Assembly: GCA_018267055.1 (NCBI GenBank)
Contig: JAFDZF010000175.1
Span: 1-39,195, forward strand
Length of the DNA stretch: 39,195 bases
Direction of reading: 5' to 3'
Origin: Bacteroidota bacterium
GTDB lineage: Bacteria; Bacteroidota; Bacteroidia; Flavobacteriales_F; PHOS-HE28
Part shown: piece by piece, positions 8,191 to 16,232 of the stretch
Layout: the number at the start of each line of letters is the position of its first letter
Position numbering within the stretch: the first letter of the stretch is position 1
Notes under the pieces: model-generated
The model's input: only the letters and a program-made list of their open reading frames with translations
What the model was told of the DNA's origin: nothing
Database searches by the model: none
Program-made: the position numbers and the translations under genes

Positions 8191-9503
8191 AGCGCGTCCT
8201 CTTCATCACCTACTACTGGCCGCCGAGCGGCGGGGCCGGGGTCCAGCGCGGGCTCAAGTTCGTGAAGTACCTGCCGGCCTTCGGGGTGGAGCCCATCGTG
8301 CTCACCGTGGATCCCGGGCAGGCCAGCTACCCGAGCCTGGACGCTTCGCTGAACGCGGAGGTCGGCGCGGATGTCCGCGTCATCCGCACGCGGTCCTTCG
8401 AGCCGTTGCGGATCCTGGCGGCCGTCGCGGGCAAGCAGGCGGTGCCGCATGCCGGCTTCGCCGGAAGCCGGAGGGAGGGCCTGGCGCAACGCGCCATGCG
8501 CTGGGTGCGCGGCAACTGGATGCTCCCCGACGCGCGGCGCGGCTGGGTGAAGCATGCCGTGGAGGCGGCCGACCGGACCATCCGGGAGGAAGGCATCGAC
8601 ACCATCCTCATCTCTTCGCCGCCGCACAGCTCGCAGCTCATCGGCCTCGCCCTGAAGCGGCGCTTCCCGGGGCTGCGCTGGATCGCCGACCTGCGCGATC
8701 CCTGGACCGACATCTACTTCGCCAAGGAGCTGATGAAGGGGCCGCGGGCCGAACGCCGCGATGCCGCCTGGGAGGCCCGGGTGCTGCAGGAAGCCGATGC
8801 GGTGGTGGTGGTGGGACCCTCGATGAAGGCCGCGTTCGCCAAACGCTACGGGGCGGAGGTGGAGCGCAGGATCGCCGTGATCCCCAATGGGTACGACCAG
8901 GCGGACATCGCCCGCATCCCGCCGGCGCCGGCGCGTGTTGGGACGTTCCGCATCACCTACGTGGGCACCATGGCGGGCTCGTACGACCCGCGCGTGCTCT
9001 TCGCGGCGGCGCGCCGGATGCGCGGAGCGGCGACCCGGCCGCTGGAGCTCCGTTTCGTGGGCAGCATCGCGCCGGAGGTGAAGGCCCTGGCGCGCGCGGA
9101 AGGCGTGGACGACCTGTGCAGCTGGCTGCCGCCGGTGCCGCATGACGAAGCGCTGCGCGAGATGACCGCGGCCGATATGCTGCTCCTCGTGATCCCCGGA
9201 GGGCCGGGGGAGGAGCGCATCCTCACGGGCAAGCTGTTCGAATACCTGGCGGTGCGGCGTCCCGTCCTGGGCATCGGCCCGGCGGGCGGTGATGCCGGTG
9301 CCATCCTCGCGGAATGCCGGGCCGGCCGCATGTTCGGCCGCGATGAGGTGGATGCGGTGGCCGCGTGGATCATGGGATACGCGGGGACGGATGCCGTCGC
9401 CATTCGTCCGGGCGGGGGGCATGAACGGTTCGAGCGCAAGGTGCTCACCGGGGAGCTGGCCCGCCTGCTCGTGGGGCCGGACGGCGGGCCCAGCGCGGCC
9501 TGA
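8187..9503 (+). CDS. Glycosyltransferase, GT4-like (GT-B fold)
   Basis: A 438-residue cytoplasmic GT-B glycosyltransferase. The N-terminal domain opens with a strand and glycine loop (FITYYWPPSGGAGVQR), which binds the acceptor in this group, and contains SSPPHSS and the ADLRDPWTD motif. A linker (VIPNGYDQADI) precedes the donor domain, which ends with the classic sugar-nucleotide segment ILTGKLFEYLAVRRPVLGIG; the Glu of KLFEY contacts the donor ribose in GT4 enzymes. I start it at the ATG at 8187, which overlaps the YfhO-like stop, rather than the much longer open frame inside that gene. It is the last gene before the legionaminate locus and may contribute to the same surface glycan. The sugar specificity cannot be read. 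Confidence 0.88.
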   Translation: MKRVLFITYYWPPSGGAGVQRGLKFVKYLPAFGVEPIVLTVDPGQASYPSLDASLNAEVGADVRVIRTRSFEPLRILAAVAGKQAVPHAGFAGSRREGLAQRAMRWVRGNWMLPDARRGWVKHAVEAADRTIREEGIDTILISSPPHSSQLIGLALKRRFPGLRWIADLRDPWTDIYFAKELMKGPRAERRDAAWEARVLQEADAVVVVGPSMKAAFAKRYGAEVERRIAVIPNGYDQADIARIPPAPARVGTFRITYVGTMAGSYDPRVLFAAARRMRGAATRPLELRFVGSIAPEVKALARAEGVDDLCSWLPPVPHDEALREMTAADMLLLVIPGGPGEERILTGKLFEYLAVRRPVLGIGPAGGDAGAILAECRAGRMFGRDEVDAVAAWIMGYAGTDAVAIRPGGGHERFERKVLTGELARLLVGPDGGPSAA

Positions 9504-9511
9504 TACCTTTG
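9504..9511 (+). promoter_or_regulatory. -7 box TACCTTTG for the legionaminate locus
   Basis: TACCTTTG is an exact match to TAnnTTTG and begins one base after the stop of the preceding glycosyltransferase, 22 nt before the TTG start of the LegF-like gene. It is the likely promoter for the first part of the nonulosonate locus. Confidence 0.6.
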
Positions 9512-9533
9512 CGCTGCGCCATCCACCGCACCG

Positions 9534-10253
9534 TTGAGAACGCTCTACCTCATCCCCGCGCGGGGCGGAAGCAAAGGCCTTCCGGGGAAGAACATCCGGC
9601 CCGTGCTGGGCAAGCCGCTCATCGCCTGGACGATCGGATGCGCGCTGGAAGCGGCCCGGCAGCGGCCCGGGGCGGTGGTGGTGAGCACCGATGACCCCGC
9701 CATCGCCGAGGTGGCGCGGGCGCACGGCGCCTTGGTCCCCTTCCTGCGGCCGGCGGAGCTGGCGCAGGACACCTCCGCCTCCATCGATGCGGTGCTGCAT
9801 GCCCTGGATATGCTGGAGGGCCTCGGCGAGCGCTTCGACCTGGTGTGCCTGCTGGAGGCCACTTCGCCCTTGCGCACCCCGGCGGACGTGGTGTCCGCCA
9901 TCGACCGGCTGCTGGCCTCGCCCGGGGCGGAAAGCATCGTGGGCATCGGCCGCTGTGTCTCCGGTCATCCGGCCTTCCTGGTGAAGAAGGATGCCGCGGG
10001 GACGCTCTCCCCGTTCCTCGGCGATGCGGTGCGCGCGCTCCGCCGCCAGGAGCTGGACGACGTGTATTTCCTGGAAGGCAGCCTGTACATCGCCCGGGTG
10101 TCCACCCTGGCGCAGCGGCGCTCCTTCTACCACGACCGCACCCTGGGCTTCGAGGTGGCGGACTGGAAGACCTTCGAAGTGGACGACCTGAAGGACCTGC
10201 TCATCGTGGAGCGGCTCCTGCAAGCCGCCCTGGACGGAACCCTCGCATCATGA
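9534..10253 (+). CDS. legF: CMP-nonulosonate (CMP-legionaminate) synthetase, LegF/NeuA-like
   Basis: A 239-residue cytidylyltransferase that would transfer CMP from CTP to a nonulosonic acid, giving the activated donor CMP-legionaminate. The nucleotide-binding signature IPARGGSKGLPGKN lies at residues 7-20, followed by VSTDD and the EATSPLRTPADV segment typical of CMP-sialate synthetases. The start must be the TTG at 9534: the previous gene stops in this frame at 9501-9503, no ATG or GTG intervenes, and any later start would delete the signature. Length is normal for single-domain NeuA/LegF enzymes. The stop overlaps the next ATG. Sequence alone does not fix which nonulosonate is activated; the neighbouring LegB, LegC, LegH and PtmE genes point to legionaminic acid. 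Confidence 0.88.
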   Translation: MRTLYLIPARGGSKGLPGKNIRPVLGKPLIAWTIGCALEAARQRPGAVVVSTDDPAIAEVARAHGALVPFLRPAELAQDTSASIDAVLHALDMLEGLGERFDLVCLLEATSPLRTPADVVSAIDRLLASPGAESIVGIGRCVSGHPAFLVKKDAAGTLSPFLGDAVRALRRQELDDVYFLEGSLYIARVSTLAQRRSFYHDRTLGFEVADWKTFEVDDLKDLLIVERLLQAALDGTLAS

Positions 10254-11596
10254 ACGACTATGCAGACCGCCTGCACAAGGCCATCCCGGGCGGGGCGCAC
10301 ACCTACAGCCGCGGCGACGACCAGTATCCGAGCAATGCGCCACCGATCCTGGCCCGGGGCGAAGGCGCCTATATCTGGGACGCCGAAGGCCGGCGGTTCC
10401 TCGACTACGGCATGGGCCTGCGCTCCGTCACGCTCGGGTATGCGCATCCGGCGGTGAACGCAGGTGCCATCGCCGAGATCGGGAAGGGGAACAACCTCAC
10501 GCGCGCCTCGCTCACCGAGCTCGAGGCCGCGGAGCGGATGCTGGGCCTCTTCCCCTGGGCGGACATGGTGAAGTTCGCGAAGAACGGGTCCGTGGTGACC
10601 ACCGCCGCGGCCAAGCTGGCCCGCGCTTTCACCGGCCGGAAGCACGTGGCCATCTGCGCCGAGCACCCCTTCTTCACCTTCGACGACTGGTTCATCGGCA
10701 CCACCCCGGTGCAGCGCGGCATCCCCGATGAGCACCGCTCGCTCACGCTCCGGTTCCATTACAACGACATCGCCTCCCTGGAAGCGCTCTTCGCGGCGCA
10801 TCCGGACGGCATCGCCTGCGTGATGATGGAACCGGCGACCACCGTGGCCCCCTGTGCGGACAAGGACTTCGACATGCTGCGGCCGAGCGGCTGCGCCGAG
10901 CCGGACCGGAACTTCCTGCACCAGGTGAAGGCGCTCTGCCGCAAGCATGGGGCCCTGCTCGTGCTGGACGAGATGATCACCGGCTTCCGCTGGGACCTGC
11001 ACGGCGCGATGAACGTCTATGGCGTGGAACCCGACCTGGCCACCTTCGGCAAGGGCATGGCGAACGGCTTCGCCCTGGCGGCCCTGATCGGGCGCCGGGA
11101 GATCATGGACCTGGGGAGCATCCGCAACGCGGGGGCGGAGCGCGTGTTCCTCATCAGCACCACCCATGGGAGCGAGATGAGCGCGTTCGGCGCGTTCAAT
11201 GCGGCCGTCGAGGTGTACCGCAGCGCGCACGTCACCGACCACCTGTGGTCCTATGGGCGCCGGCTGATCGAAGGGTTGAACACGATCGCCCGGGAGGAAG
11301 GCGTGGGCGCGCATTTCCAGGCGCATGGCTTCGGGTGCTCGCCGACCTACACCACGCGCGATGCGCAGGGCGAGGCCTCGCTCGAGCTCCGCACGCTGTG
11401 GGCGCAGGAGATGATCAAGGGCGGTGTGCTGATGCCCTTCATCGCCCTGTCGCTGGCGCATGGGGACGCCGAGCTGGACCTGACGCTGGAGGCGGCCCGC
11501 AAGGCCATGCGCGTCCAGGCCGCGGCCCTGAACGATGGCGTCGGCCGGTACCTTGTGGGGCCGGCGGTGAAGCCGGTGTTCCGCAAATTCAACTGA
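10250..11596 (+). CDS. Class III PLP-dependent aminotransferase (GSA-aminomutase-like)
   Basis: A 448-residue fold-type I, class III aminotransferase closest in style to glutamate-1-semialdehyde 2,1-aminomutase. Near the N-terminus are PGGAHTYSRG and the WDAEGRRFLDYGMGLRS segment. The PLP-phosphate loop reads KNGSVVTTAAAKLARA rather than the SGTEA form of true HemL. The cofactor aspartate lies in LVLDEMITGFR and the Schiff-base lysine is K268 in FGKGMANGF. Its position between legF and a PtmA-like SDR argues against haem synthesis. I infer that it makes an amino-sugar or related precursor for the legionaminate pathway. It overlaps legF by 4 bp. The substrate is uncertain. Confidence 0.83.
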   Translation: MNDYADRLHKAIPGGAHTYSRGDDQYPSNAPPILARGEGAYIWDAEGRRFLDYGMGLRSVTLGYAHPAVNAGAIAEIGKGNNLTRASLTELEAAERMLGLFPWADMVKFAKNGSVVTTAAAKLARAFTGRKHVAICAEHPFFTFDDWFIGTTPVQRGIPDEHRSLTLRFHYNDIASLEALFAAHPDGIACVMMEPATTVAPCADKDFDMLRPSGCAEPDRNFLHQVKALCRKHGALLVLDEMITGFRWDLHGAMNVYGVEPDLATFGKGMANGFALAALIGRREIMDLGSIRNAGAERVFLISTTHGSEMSAFGAFNAAVEVYRSAHVTDHLWSYGRRLIEGLNTIAREEGVGAHFQAHGFGCSPTYTTRDAQGEASLELRTLWAQEMIKGGVLMPFIALSLAHGDAELDLTLEAARKAMRVQAAALNDGVGRYLVGPAVKPVFRKFN

Positions 11597-11619
11597 TCGG
11601 CCCGCCAGGGCAGCGCGAC

Positions 11620-12393
11620 ATGAAGGATGCACTCCAGGGGAAAGTGGTGGTGGTGACCGGGGCCGCCGGGCGGCTCGGACAGGTCTTCTGCGAGGCCGTG
11701 GTGGCGGAGGGCGGACGGGTGGTGGCCGCGGACCTGCCGGCGGCCCAGGAGCGGCCGATGGCGCTCCGTGATCGGCTCGGCATCGACCGCGTGCTGCCGG
11801 TGGCGATCGACATCACGGACCCCGGGTCCATCGACGGATGCGTCGATGCGGCGGTGAAGGCCTTCGGCCGGGTGGACGCCCTGGTGAACAACGCCTACCC
11901 ACGCAACGCCCGGTGGGGCCGGCGCTTCGAGGAGGTCACCTATGCCGACTTCGTGGAGAACGTGGGCATGCACGCCGGCGGCTATTTCCTCGCGAGCCAG
12001 CGCTTCCTGGAGCTGTTCAAGCGCCAGGGCCACGGCAACATCGTGAACATGTCGAGCATCTATGGCGTGGTGGCCCCGCGCTTCGGCATCTACGAAGGCA
12101 CGGCCATGTCCATGCCGGTGGAATACGCGGTGATCAAGAGCGGCATCGTGCAGCTCACGCGGTACATCGCCAGCTACCACCGCGGCATCGGCATCCGGTG
12201 CAACAGCATCAGCCCCGGGGGCATCCTCGCCGGCCAGCCGGCGGATTTCCTCGCGCGGTACAAAGCGCACGGCACCAACAAGGGCATGCTCGACCCGCAG
12301 GACGTGAGCGGCGCCCTGGTGTTCCTGCTTTCCGACGCCTCGGCCTATGTGAACGGCCAGAACTTGGTGGTGGATGACGGCTGGACGCTCTGA
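11620..12393 (+). CDS. ptmA: SDR-family oxidoreductase, PtmA-like
   Basis: A 257-residue classical short-chain dehydrogenase. The NAD(P)-binding loop is TGAAGRLG at 13-20, the NNAYPRN segment follows strand 4, the catalytic serine lies in NMSSIYG, and the Tyr-Lys pair is Y169 and K173 in YAVIK. The C-terminal substrate loop (SPGGILAGQPADFLARY) and the ending YVNGQNLVVDDGW are typical of the group. The Campylobacter legionaminate locus also contains an SDR, PtmA, so I name it by analogy; the exact reaction is not evident. It begins 23 bp after the aminotransferase, and the two may act in sequence, one making a ketone that the other aminates, or the reverse. A 57-bp gap with a possible promoter follows. 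Confidence 0.75.
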   Translation: MKDALQGKVVVVTGAAGRLGQVFCEAVVAEGGRVVAADLPAAQERPMALRDRLGIDRVLPVAIDITDPGSIDGCVDAAVKAFGRVDALVNNAYPRNARWGRRFEEVTYADFVENVGMHAGGYFLASQRFLELFKRQGHGNIVNMSSIYGVVAPRFGIYEGTAMSMPVEYAVIKSGIVQLTRYIASYHRGIGIRCNSISPGGILAGQPADFLARYKAHGTNKGMLDPQDVSGALVFLLSDASAYVNGQNLVVDDGWTL

Positions 12394-12427
12394 GCCCCGC
12401 CGGCACGCGCGTCCGGCGTGGTGCGTT

Positions 12428-12435
12428 TACCTTGC
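12428..12435 (+). promoter_or_regulatory. Possible internal -7 box TACCTTGC before legB
   Basis: TACCTTGC is similar to the -7 consensus and lies 16 nt before the legB ATG. It sits in the only sizeable gap (57 bp) of the legionaminate locus. A short hairpin (arms 12398-12403 and 12413-12418) precedes it, so legB to ptmE may form a separate unit. Confidence 0.4.
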
Positions 12436-12450
12436 ACACCCGAGAACAGC

Positions 12451-13440
12451 ATGGCGAACAACGTACTGATCACCGGGGCCGGGGGCTTCATCGGCAGCCA
12501 CCTCACCGAGGCCCTGGTCCGGAGCGGCCGCAACGTGCGGGCGCTGGTGCACTACAACAGCACGGGCAGCTGGGGCTGGCTGGACACCCTGCCCGAAGAG
12601 GTGAAGAAGGGCATCGAGGTGATGGCCGGCGACGTGCGTGATCCCAACGGCATGCGCGTGGCCATGCAGGGGCGCGACGAGGTGTTCCACCTGGCCGCGC
12701 TCATCGGGATCCCCTACAGCTACCACTCGCCCGACAGCTATGTGGACACGAACGTGCGCGGCACGCTCAACGTGCTGCAGGCGGCACGGGACGCGGGCGT
12801 GCAGCGGGTGCTGGTCACCAGCACCAGCGAAGTGTACGGCACGGCACGGCAGGTGCCCATCACCGAGGAGCATCCCCGCCAGGGGCAGTCGCCCTACAGC
12901 GCCACCAAGATCGGCGCCGACCACCTGGCGCTGTCGTTCCACCTCAGCTTCGGTACACCGGTCACGGTCGTCCGCCCGTTCAATACCTACGGCCCGCGGC
13001 AGAGCGCGCGCGCGGTGATCCCCACCATCATCACGCAGCTCATGGCCGGCGCCACCGAGGTGCGGCTCGGCTCGCTGGCGCCCACGCGCGACCTGGTGTT
13101 CGTGGAGGACACCGCCGCGGCCTTCATCGCCATCGCCGATCGGCCGTCCCTGGTGGGGGCCGAAGTGAACATCGCCACCGAGCAGGAGATCAGCGTGGGC
13201 GACCTGGCCCGGAAGATCATGCGGCTCACGGGGAAGGAGGCGCGCATCGTGACCAGCGATGAGCGGATCCGCCCGGCGGACAGCGAGGTGGAACGGCTGC
13301 TCGGCAGCGCCGCGAAGCTGACCGCCGCCACGGGCTGGCGTCCCGCGCACGACCTGGATGCCGGCCTGCGGAAGACCATCGCGTGGTTCGCGGAGCCGTC
13401 CAACCGGGCCGGCTACAAGTGGCAGCTGTACAATGTTTGA
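12451..13440 (+). CDS. legB: NAD-dependent 4,6-dehydratase LegB
   Basis: A 329-residue extended SDR that should remove water from GDP-GlcNAc to give the 4-keto-6-deoxy sugar, the first committed legionaminate step. The NAD-binding loop is G9-x-x-G12-x-x-G15. The active-site stretch TSTSEVYG covers 123-130 and the Tyr-Lys pair is Y149 and K153 in YSATK. RPFNTYGPRQSARAVIPTII and the later RDLVFVEDTA are hallmarks of the LegB dehydratases. The ATG at 12451 precedes the first Rossmann strand; the upstream open frame is intergenic. The stop lies 8 bp inside legC. UDP-sugar homologues exist, and the GDP preference is inferred from the ptmE gene in the same operon. Confidence 0.88.
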   Translation: MANNVLITGAGGFIGSHLTEALVRSGRNVRALVHYNSTGSWGWLDTLPEEVKKGIEVMAGDVRDPNGMRVAMQGRDEVFHLAALIGIPYSYHSPDSYVDTNVRGTLNVLQAARDAGVQRVLVTSTSEVYGTARQVPITEEHPRQGQSPYSATKIGADHLALSFHLSFGTPVTVVRPFNTYGPRQSARAVIPTIITQLMAGATEVRLGSLAPTRDLVFVEDTAAAFIAIADRPSLVGAEVNIATEQEISVGDLARKIMRLTGKEARIVTSDERIRPADSEVERLLGSAAKLTAATGWRPAHDLDAGLRKTIAWFAEPSNRAGYKWQLYNV

Positions 13441-14578
13441 GGAGGTCGTCACCGGCATCCGGCAGCTCTTCGGCGATCCCGAAGGGCCGATCCCGCTGCA
13501 TGCGCCGTGGTTCGATCGCGCGGACGAAGAGGCCGTGGCCGCCGTGGTGCGTAGCACCTTCGTGTCCTCCATCGGACCCGACATCACGGCGTTCGAGCAG
13601 GAGCTGGCCCAGGTCACCGGCGCGCCGCATGCGGTGGCCGTGGTGAACGGCACGGCGGCCTTGCATACCGCCTTGGTCCTCGCTGGTTGCGGTCCGGGCG
13701 ACCTCGTCCTCACGCAGCCGTTCACGTTCATCGCCACGTGCAACGCCATCACCTACACCGGCGCGCAGCCGGTGTTCCTCGACATCGAGGAGGACACGCT
13801 GGGCCTTTCGCCCGAAGCGGTGCGGACGTGGCTGGAACGCGAATGCGAGCGGCGTGCGGGCCGGTGCGTGCACAAGGCGACGGGAAGGAACGTCCGCGCC
13901 TGCGTGCCCATGCACGCCTTCGGCCTGCCCATGCGGATCGAGGCCTTGATGGCCGAATGCGACGCATGGGGCATCACGGTGGTGGAGGACGCTGCCGAAT
14001 CCCTGGGGTCGTACCACACCGACGGCCGGCACACCGGCACGACGGCCCCGCTGGCCACCGTCAGCTTCAACGGCAACAAGATCATCACGTGCGGCGGCGG
14101 CGGGGCGCTCCTCTTCCAGGACGGTGCGCTCGCACGCCGGGCCAAGCACCTGACGACGCAGGCCAAGCTGCCGCATGCCTGGGCCTTCAGCCACGACGCC
14201 GTCGGCTACAACTACCGCCTGCCCAACCTCAATGCCGCGCTCGTGCGTTCGCAGCTGCGGAAGCTGCCGCACAACGTCGCCGTGAAGCGCGCGCTGCACC
14301 AGCGCTACCTCCGCCTGTTCGCGGATACGCCGTGGACGATGGTGGAGGAGCCGGCGGGCACCCGCAGCAACCACTGGCTGAACGCGCTGCTCCTGCGCGA
14401 CCGCACGGAGCGTGACGCCTTCCTGGCGGCCTGCCATGCCGCCGGCGTGCTGGCGCGCCCGGCCTGGGAGCTCGCGACGGACCAGCCCATGTACGCGGAT
14501 GCGCTGCGTGGGGACCTGTCGGTGAGCCGCGACCGGCAGGACCGCGTGGTGAACCTTCCCAGCAGCGCCCATCCATGA
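13433..14578 (+). CDS. legC: DegT/DnrJ/EryC1-family aminotransferase LegC
   Basis: A 381-residue PLP aminotransferase of the DegT/StrS family. It should add the C4 amino group to the keto sugar made by LegB, using glutamate. The N-terminus (IPLHAPWFDRADEEAVAAVV) and SSIGPDITAFE are typical of the LegC branch. The PLP-binding region includes VNGTAALHTAL, the cofactor aspartate is in VVEDAAESLGS, and the Schiff-base lysine is K216 in FNGNKIITCGGGG. The Asn-Tyr-Arg segment YNYRLPNLNAAL completes the active site. The ATG at 13433 overlaps the legB stop by 8 bp, and the gene ends in an ATGA overlap with legH. Length is normal. Confidence 0.9.
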   Translation: MFEEVVTGIRQLFGDPEGPIPLHAPWFDRADEEAVAAVVRSTFVSSIGPDITAFEQELAQVTGAPHAVAVVNGTAALHTALVLAGCGPGDLVLTQPFTFIATCNAITYTGAQPVFLDIEEDTLGLSPEAVRTWLERECERRAGRCVHKATGRNVRACVPMHAFGLPMRIEALMAECDAWGITVVEDAAESLGSYHTDGRHTGTTAPLATVSFNGNKIITCGGGGALLFQDGALARRAKHLTTQAKLPHAWAFSHDAVGYNYRLPNLNAALVRSQLRKLPHNVAVKRALHQRYLRLFADTPWTMVEEPAGTRSNHWLNALLLRDRTERDAFLAACHAAGVLARPAWELATDQPMYADALRGDLSVSRDRQDRVVNLPSSAHP

Positions 14579-15210
14579 GCGGACGATCCCTCATTCTCGT
14601 GGGCGGCGGCGGCCACTGCCGCTCGGTGATCGACGTCATCGAAGCCGGTGGCGCATGGACCATCGCCGGCATCCTCGACCGTGAGGACCTGGTCGGGACG
14701 GAGGTCCTGGGCCACCGCATCATCGGAGGCGATGGGATGATCGGCGCCCTTGCGGCGCAGGGCCACCACTTCCTGGTGACCGCCGGGCAGATCAAGGACG
14801 CCGGGCTTCGGGTGCGGTTGCATGACCTGGTCCTGCAGGCGGGCGGAACGCTGGCGACCGTGGTGTCGCCGCTGGCCCGTGTGGCGCGCAGCGCGGCCCT
14901 CGGGGCCGGTACGGTGGTGTGCCATGGCGCCGTGGTGAACAGCGCCGCGCGCGTGGGCCTCGCTTGCATCATCAACACCGCCGCGGTCGTGGAGCACGAC
15001 GTGGAGGTGGGCGCGCATGTCCATGTCTCCACCGGGGCCATCCTCAACGGCGGATGCAGCGTGGGAGAGCGCAGTTTCGTCGGCAGCCGAGCGGTCGTGC
15101 TGCCTGCGGTGCGCATCGGTGCCGGCTGCGTCATCGGCGCGGGAGCCGTGGTGCTGAAGGACGTGCGCGACGGAGCGACGGCCGTGGGCCAACCAGCACG
15201 CGAGCGATGA
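14575..15210 (+). CDS. legH: NeuD/PglD-like N-acetyltransferase LegH
   Basis: A 211-residue sugar acyltransferase with an N-terminal Rossmann-like subdomain (LILVGGGGHCRSVIDVIE) and a C-terminal left-handed parallel beta helix made of hexapeptide repeats (for example VGLACIINTAAVVEHD and VGERSFVGSRAVVLPAVRIG). The His of VVEHD is the expected catalytic base by comparison with PglD. In the pathway it should acetylate the C4 amine made by LegC from acetyl-CoA, giving the diacetamido trideoxy sugar. Members of the same family also act as O-acetyltransferases (NeuD), but the position between legC and legI favours the LegH role. ATGA overlaps tie it to both neighbours. Confidence 0.83.
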   Translation: MSGRSLILVGGGGHCRSVIDVIEAGGAWTIAGILDREDLVGTEVLGHRIIGGDGMIGALAAQGHHFLVTAGQIKDAGLRVRLHDLVLQAGGTLATVVSPLARVARSAALGAGTVVCHGAVVNSAARVGLACIINTAAVVEHDVEVGAHVHVSTGAILNGGCSVGERSFVGSRAVVLPAVRIGAGCVIGAGAVVLKDVRDGATAVGQPARER

Positions 15211-16232
15211 AGGCACCGGAGCGCACACTGATCATCGCCGAGGCCGGCGTGAACCACAACGGCGACCTGGACCTGGCCAGGCGGCTGATCGACGTCGCCG
15301 CCAATGCGGGTGCTGACATCGTGAAGTTCCAGACGTTCAAAGCGGAGAAGATCATCTCGGCCGCCGCGCCCAAGGCCGCGTACCAGCAGCAGGCCACCGG
15401 TGCTTCGGAAAGCCAGCTCGAAATGGTGCGCAAGCTGGAGCTGAGCGAGGCCGACCACGACGTGCTGATGGCGCATTGCCAGGAGCGCGGCATCGCCTTC
15501 CTGTCCACGCCCTTCGACCCGGACAGCATCGAGCTGCTCCGACGCAAGGGCATCACCATCGGCAAGGTGCCGAGCGGCGAGATCACGAACAAGCCCTACC
15601 TGACGGCGATGGCCCGGGCTTTCCCGCGGCTGATCGTGAGCACGGGCATGTGCACGCTGGACGAGGTGCGGGCCGCGCTGGACGTGCTCCTTGCGGCCGG
15701 CGCCGACCGATCGGCCATCACGCTGCTGCACTGCAACACGGAATATCCGACGCCCATGGCCGACGTGGACCTGCGCGCCATGCGCACCATGGCGGACGCG
15801 TTCGGCCTGCCGGTGGGCTACAGTGACCATACCCTCGGCATCGAAGTGCCCATCGCCGCGGTGGCGCTCGGCGCCGTCGTCATCGAGAAGCACATCACCC
15901 TGGACCCCGCGATGCCGGGGCCCGACCACCGCGCGTCCCTGCCGCCGGAAGGACTGGAGGCCATGGTCCGCGGCATCCGCAACATCGAGGCGGCGCTGGG
16001 CGACGGCATCAAGCGGCCCAGCCCGAGCGAGGCGAAGAACATCGCCATCGCGCGCAAGAGCATCCACCTGGCGCGGCATGTGGCGCGCGGCACGGCGATC
16101 ACGGCGCAGGACCTCATCATGCTCCGGCCCGGCGACGGCCTTTCCCCGATGCACGTGGATGATGTCATCGGCCGCAGGGCGGCGCGCGACCTGGCCGCCG
16201 GCATCAAGCTCCGATCCGACGACCTGGCATGA
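15207..16232 (+). CDS. legI: Legionaminic acid synthase LegI (NeuB family)
   Basis: A 341-residue nonulosonate synthase. It condenses phosphoenolpyruvate with the six-carbon 2,4-diacetamido mannose derivative to give the nine-carbon acid. The TIM barrel begins with IIAEAGVNHNGDLDLA and contains DIVKFQTFKAE, FLSTPFD, KVPSGEI, IVSTGM, LLHCNTEYPTP, GYSDHTLG and EKHITLD, all hallmarks of NeuB-type synthases. The C-terminal 55 or so residues (from RKSIHLARHVARGTAI) form the antifreeze-like SAF domain that lies over the partner subunit's active site. The ATG at 15207 overlaps the legH stop. NeuB and PseI homologues share this fold; the surrounding genes make legionaminate the best assignment. Confidence 0.92.
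   Translation: MKAPERTLIIAEAGVNHNGDLDLARRLIDVAANAGADIVKFQTFKAEKIISAAAPKAAYQQQATGASESQLEMVRKLELSEADHDVLMAHCQERGIAFLSTPFDPDSIELLRRKGITIGKVPSGEITNKPYLTAMARAFPRLIVSTGMCTLDEVRAALDVLLAAGADRSAITLLHCNTEYPTPMADVDLRAMRTMADAFGLPVGYSDHTLGIEVPIAAVALGAVVIEKHITLDPAMPGPDHRASLPPEGLEAMVRGIRNIEAALGDGIKRPSPSEAKNIAIARKSIHLARHVARGTAITAQDLIMLRPGDGLSPMHVDDVIGRRAARDLAAGIKLRSDDLA

Noticed and set aside
10250-11596. Annotation as hemL (glutamate-1-semialdehyde aminomutase) for haem synthesis
   Set aside because: The PLP loop differs from SGTEA, and the gene sits inside a sugar operon with no other haem genes.
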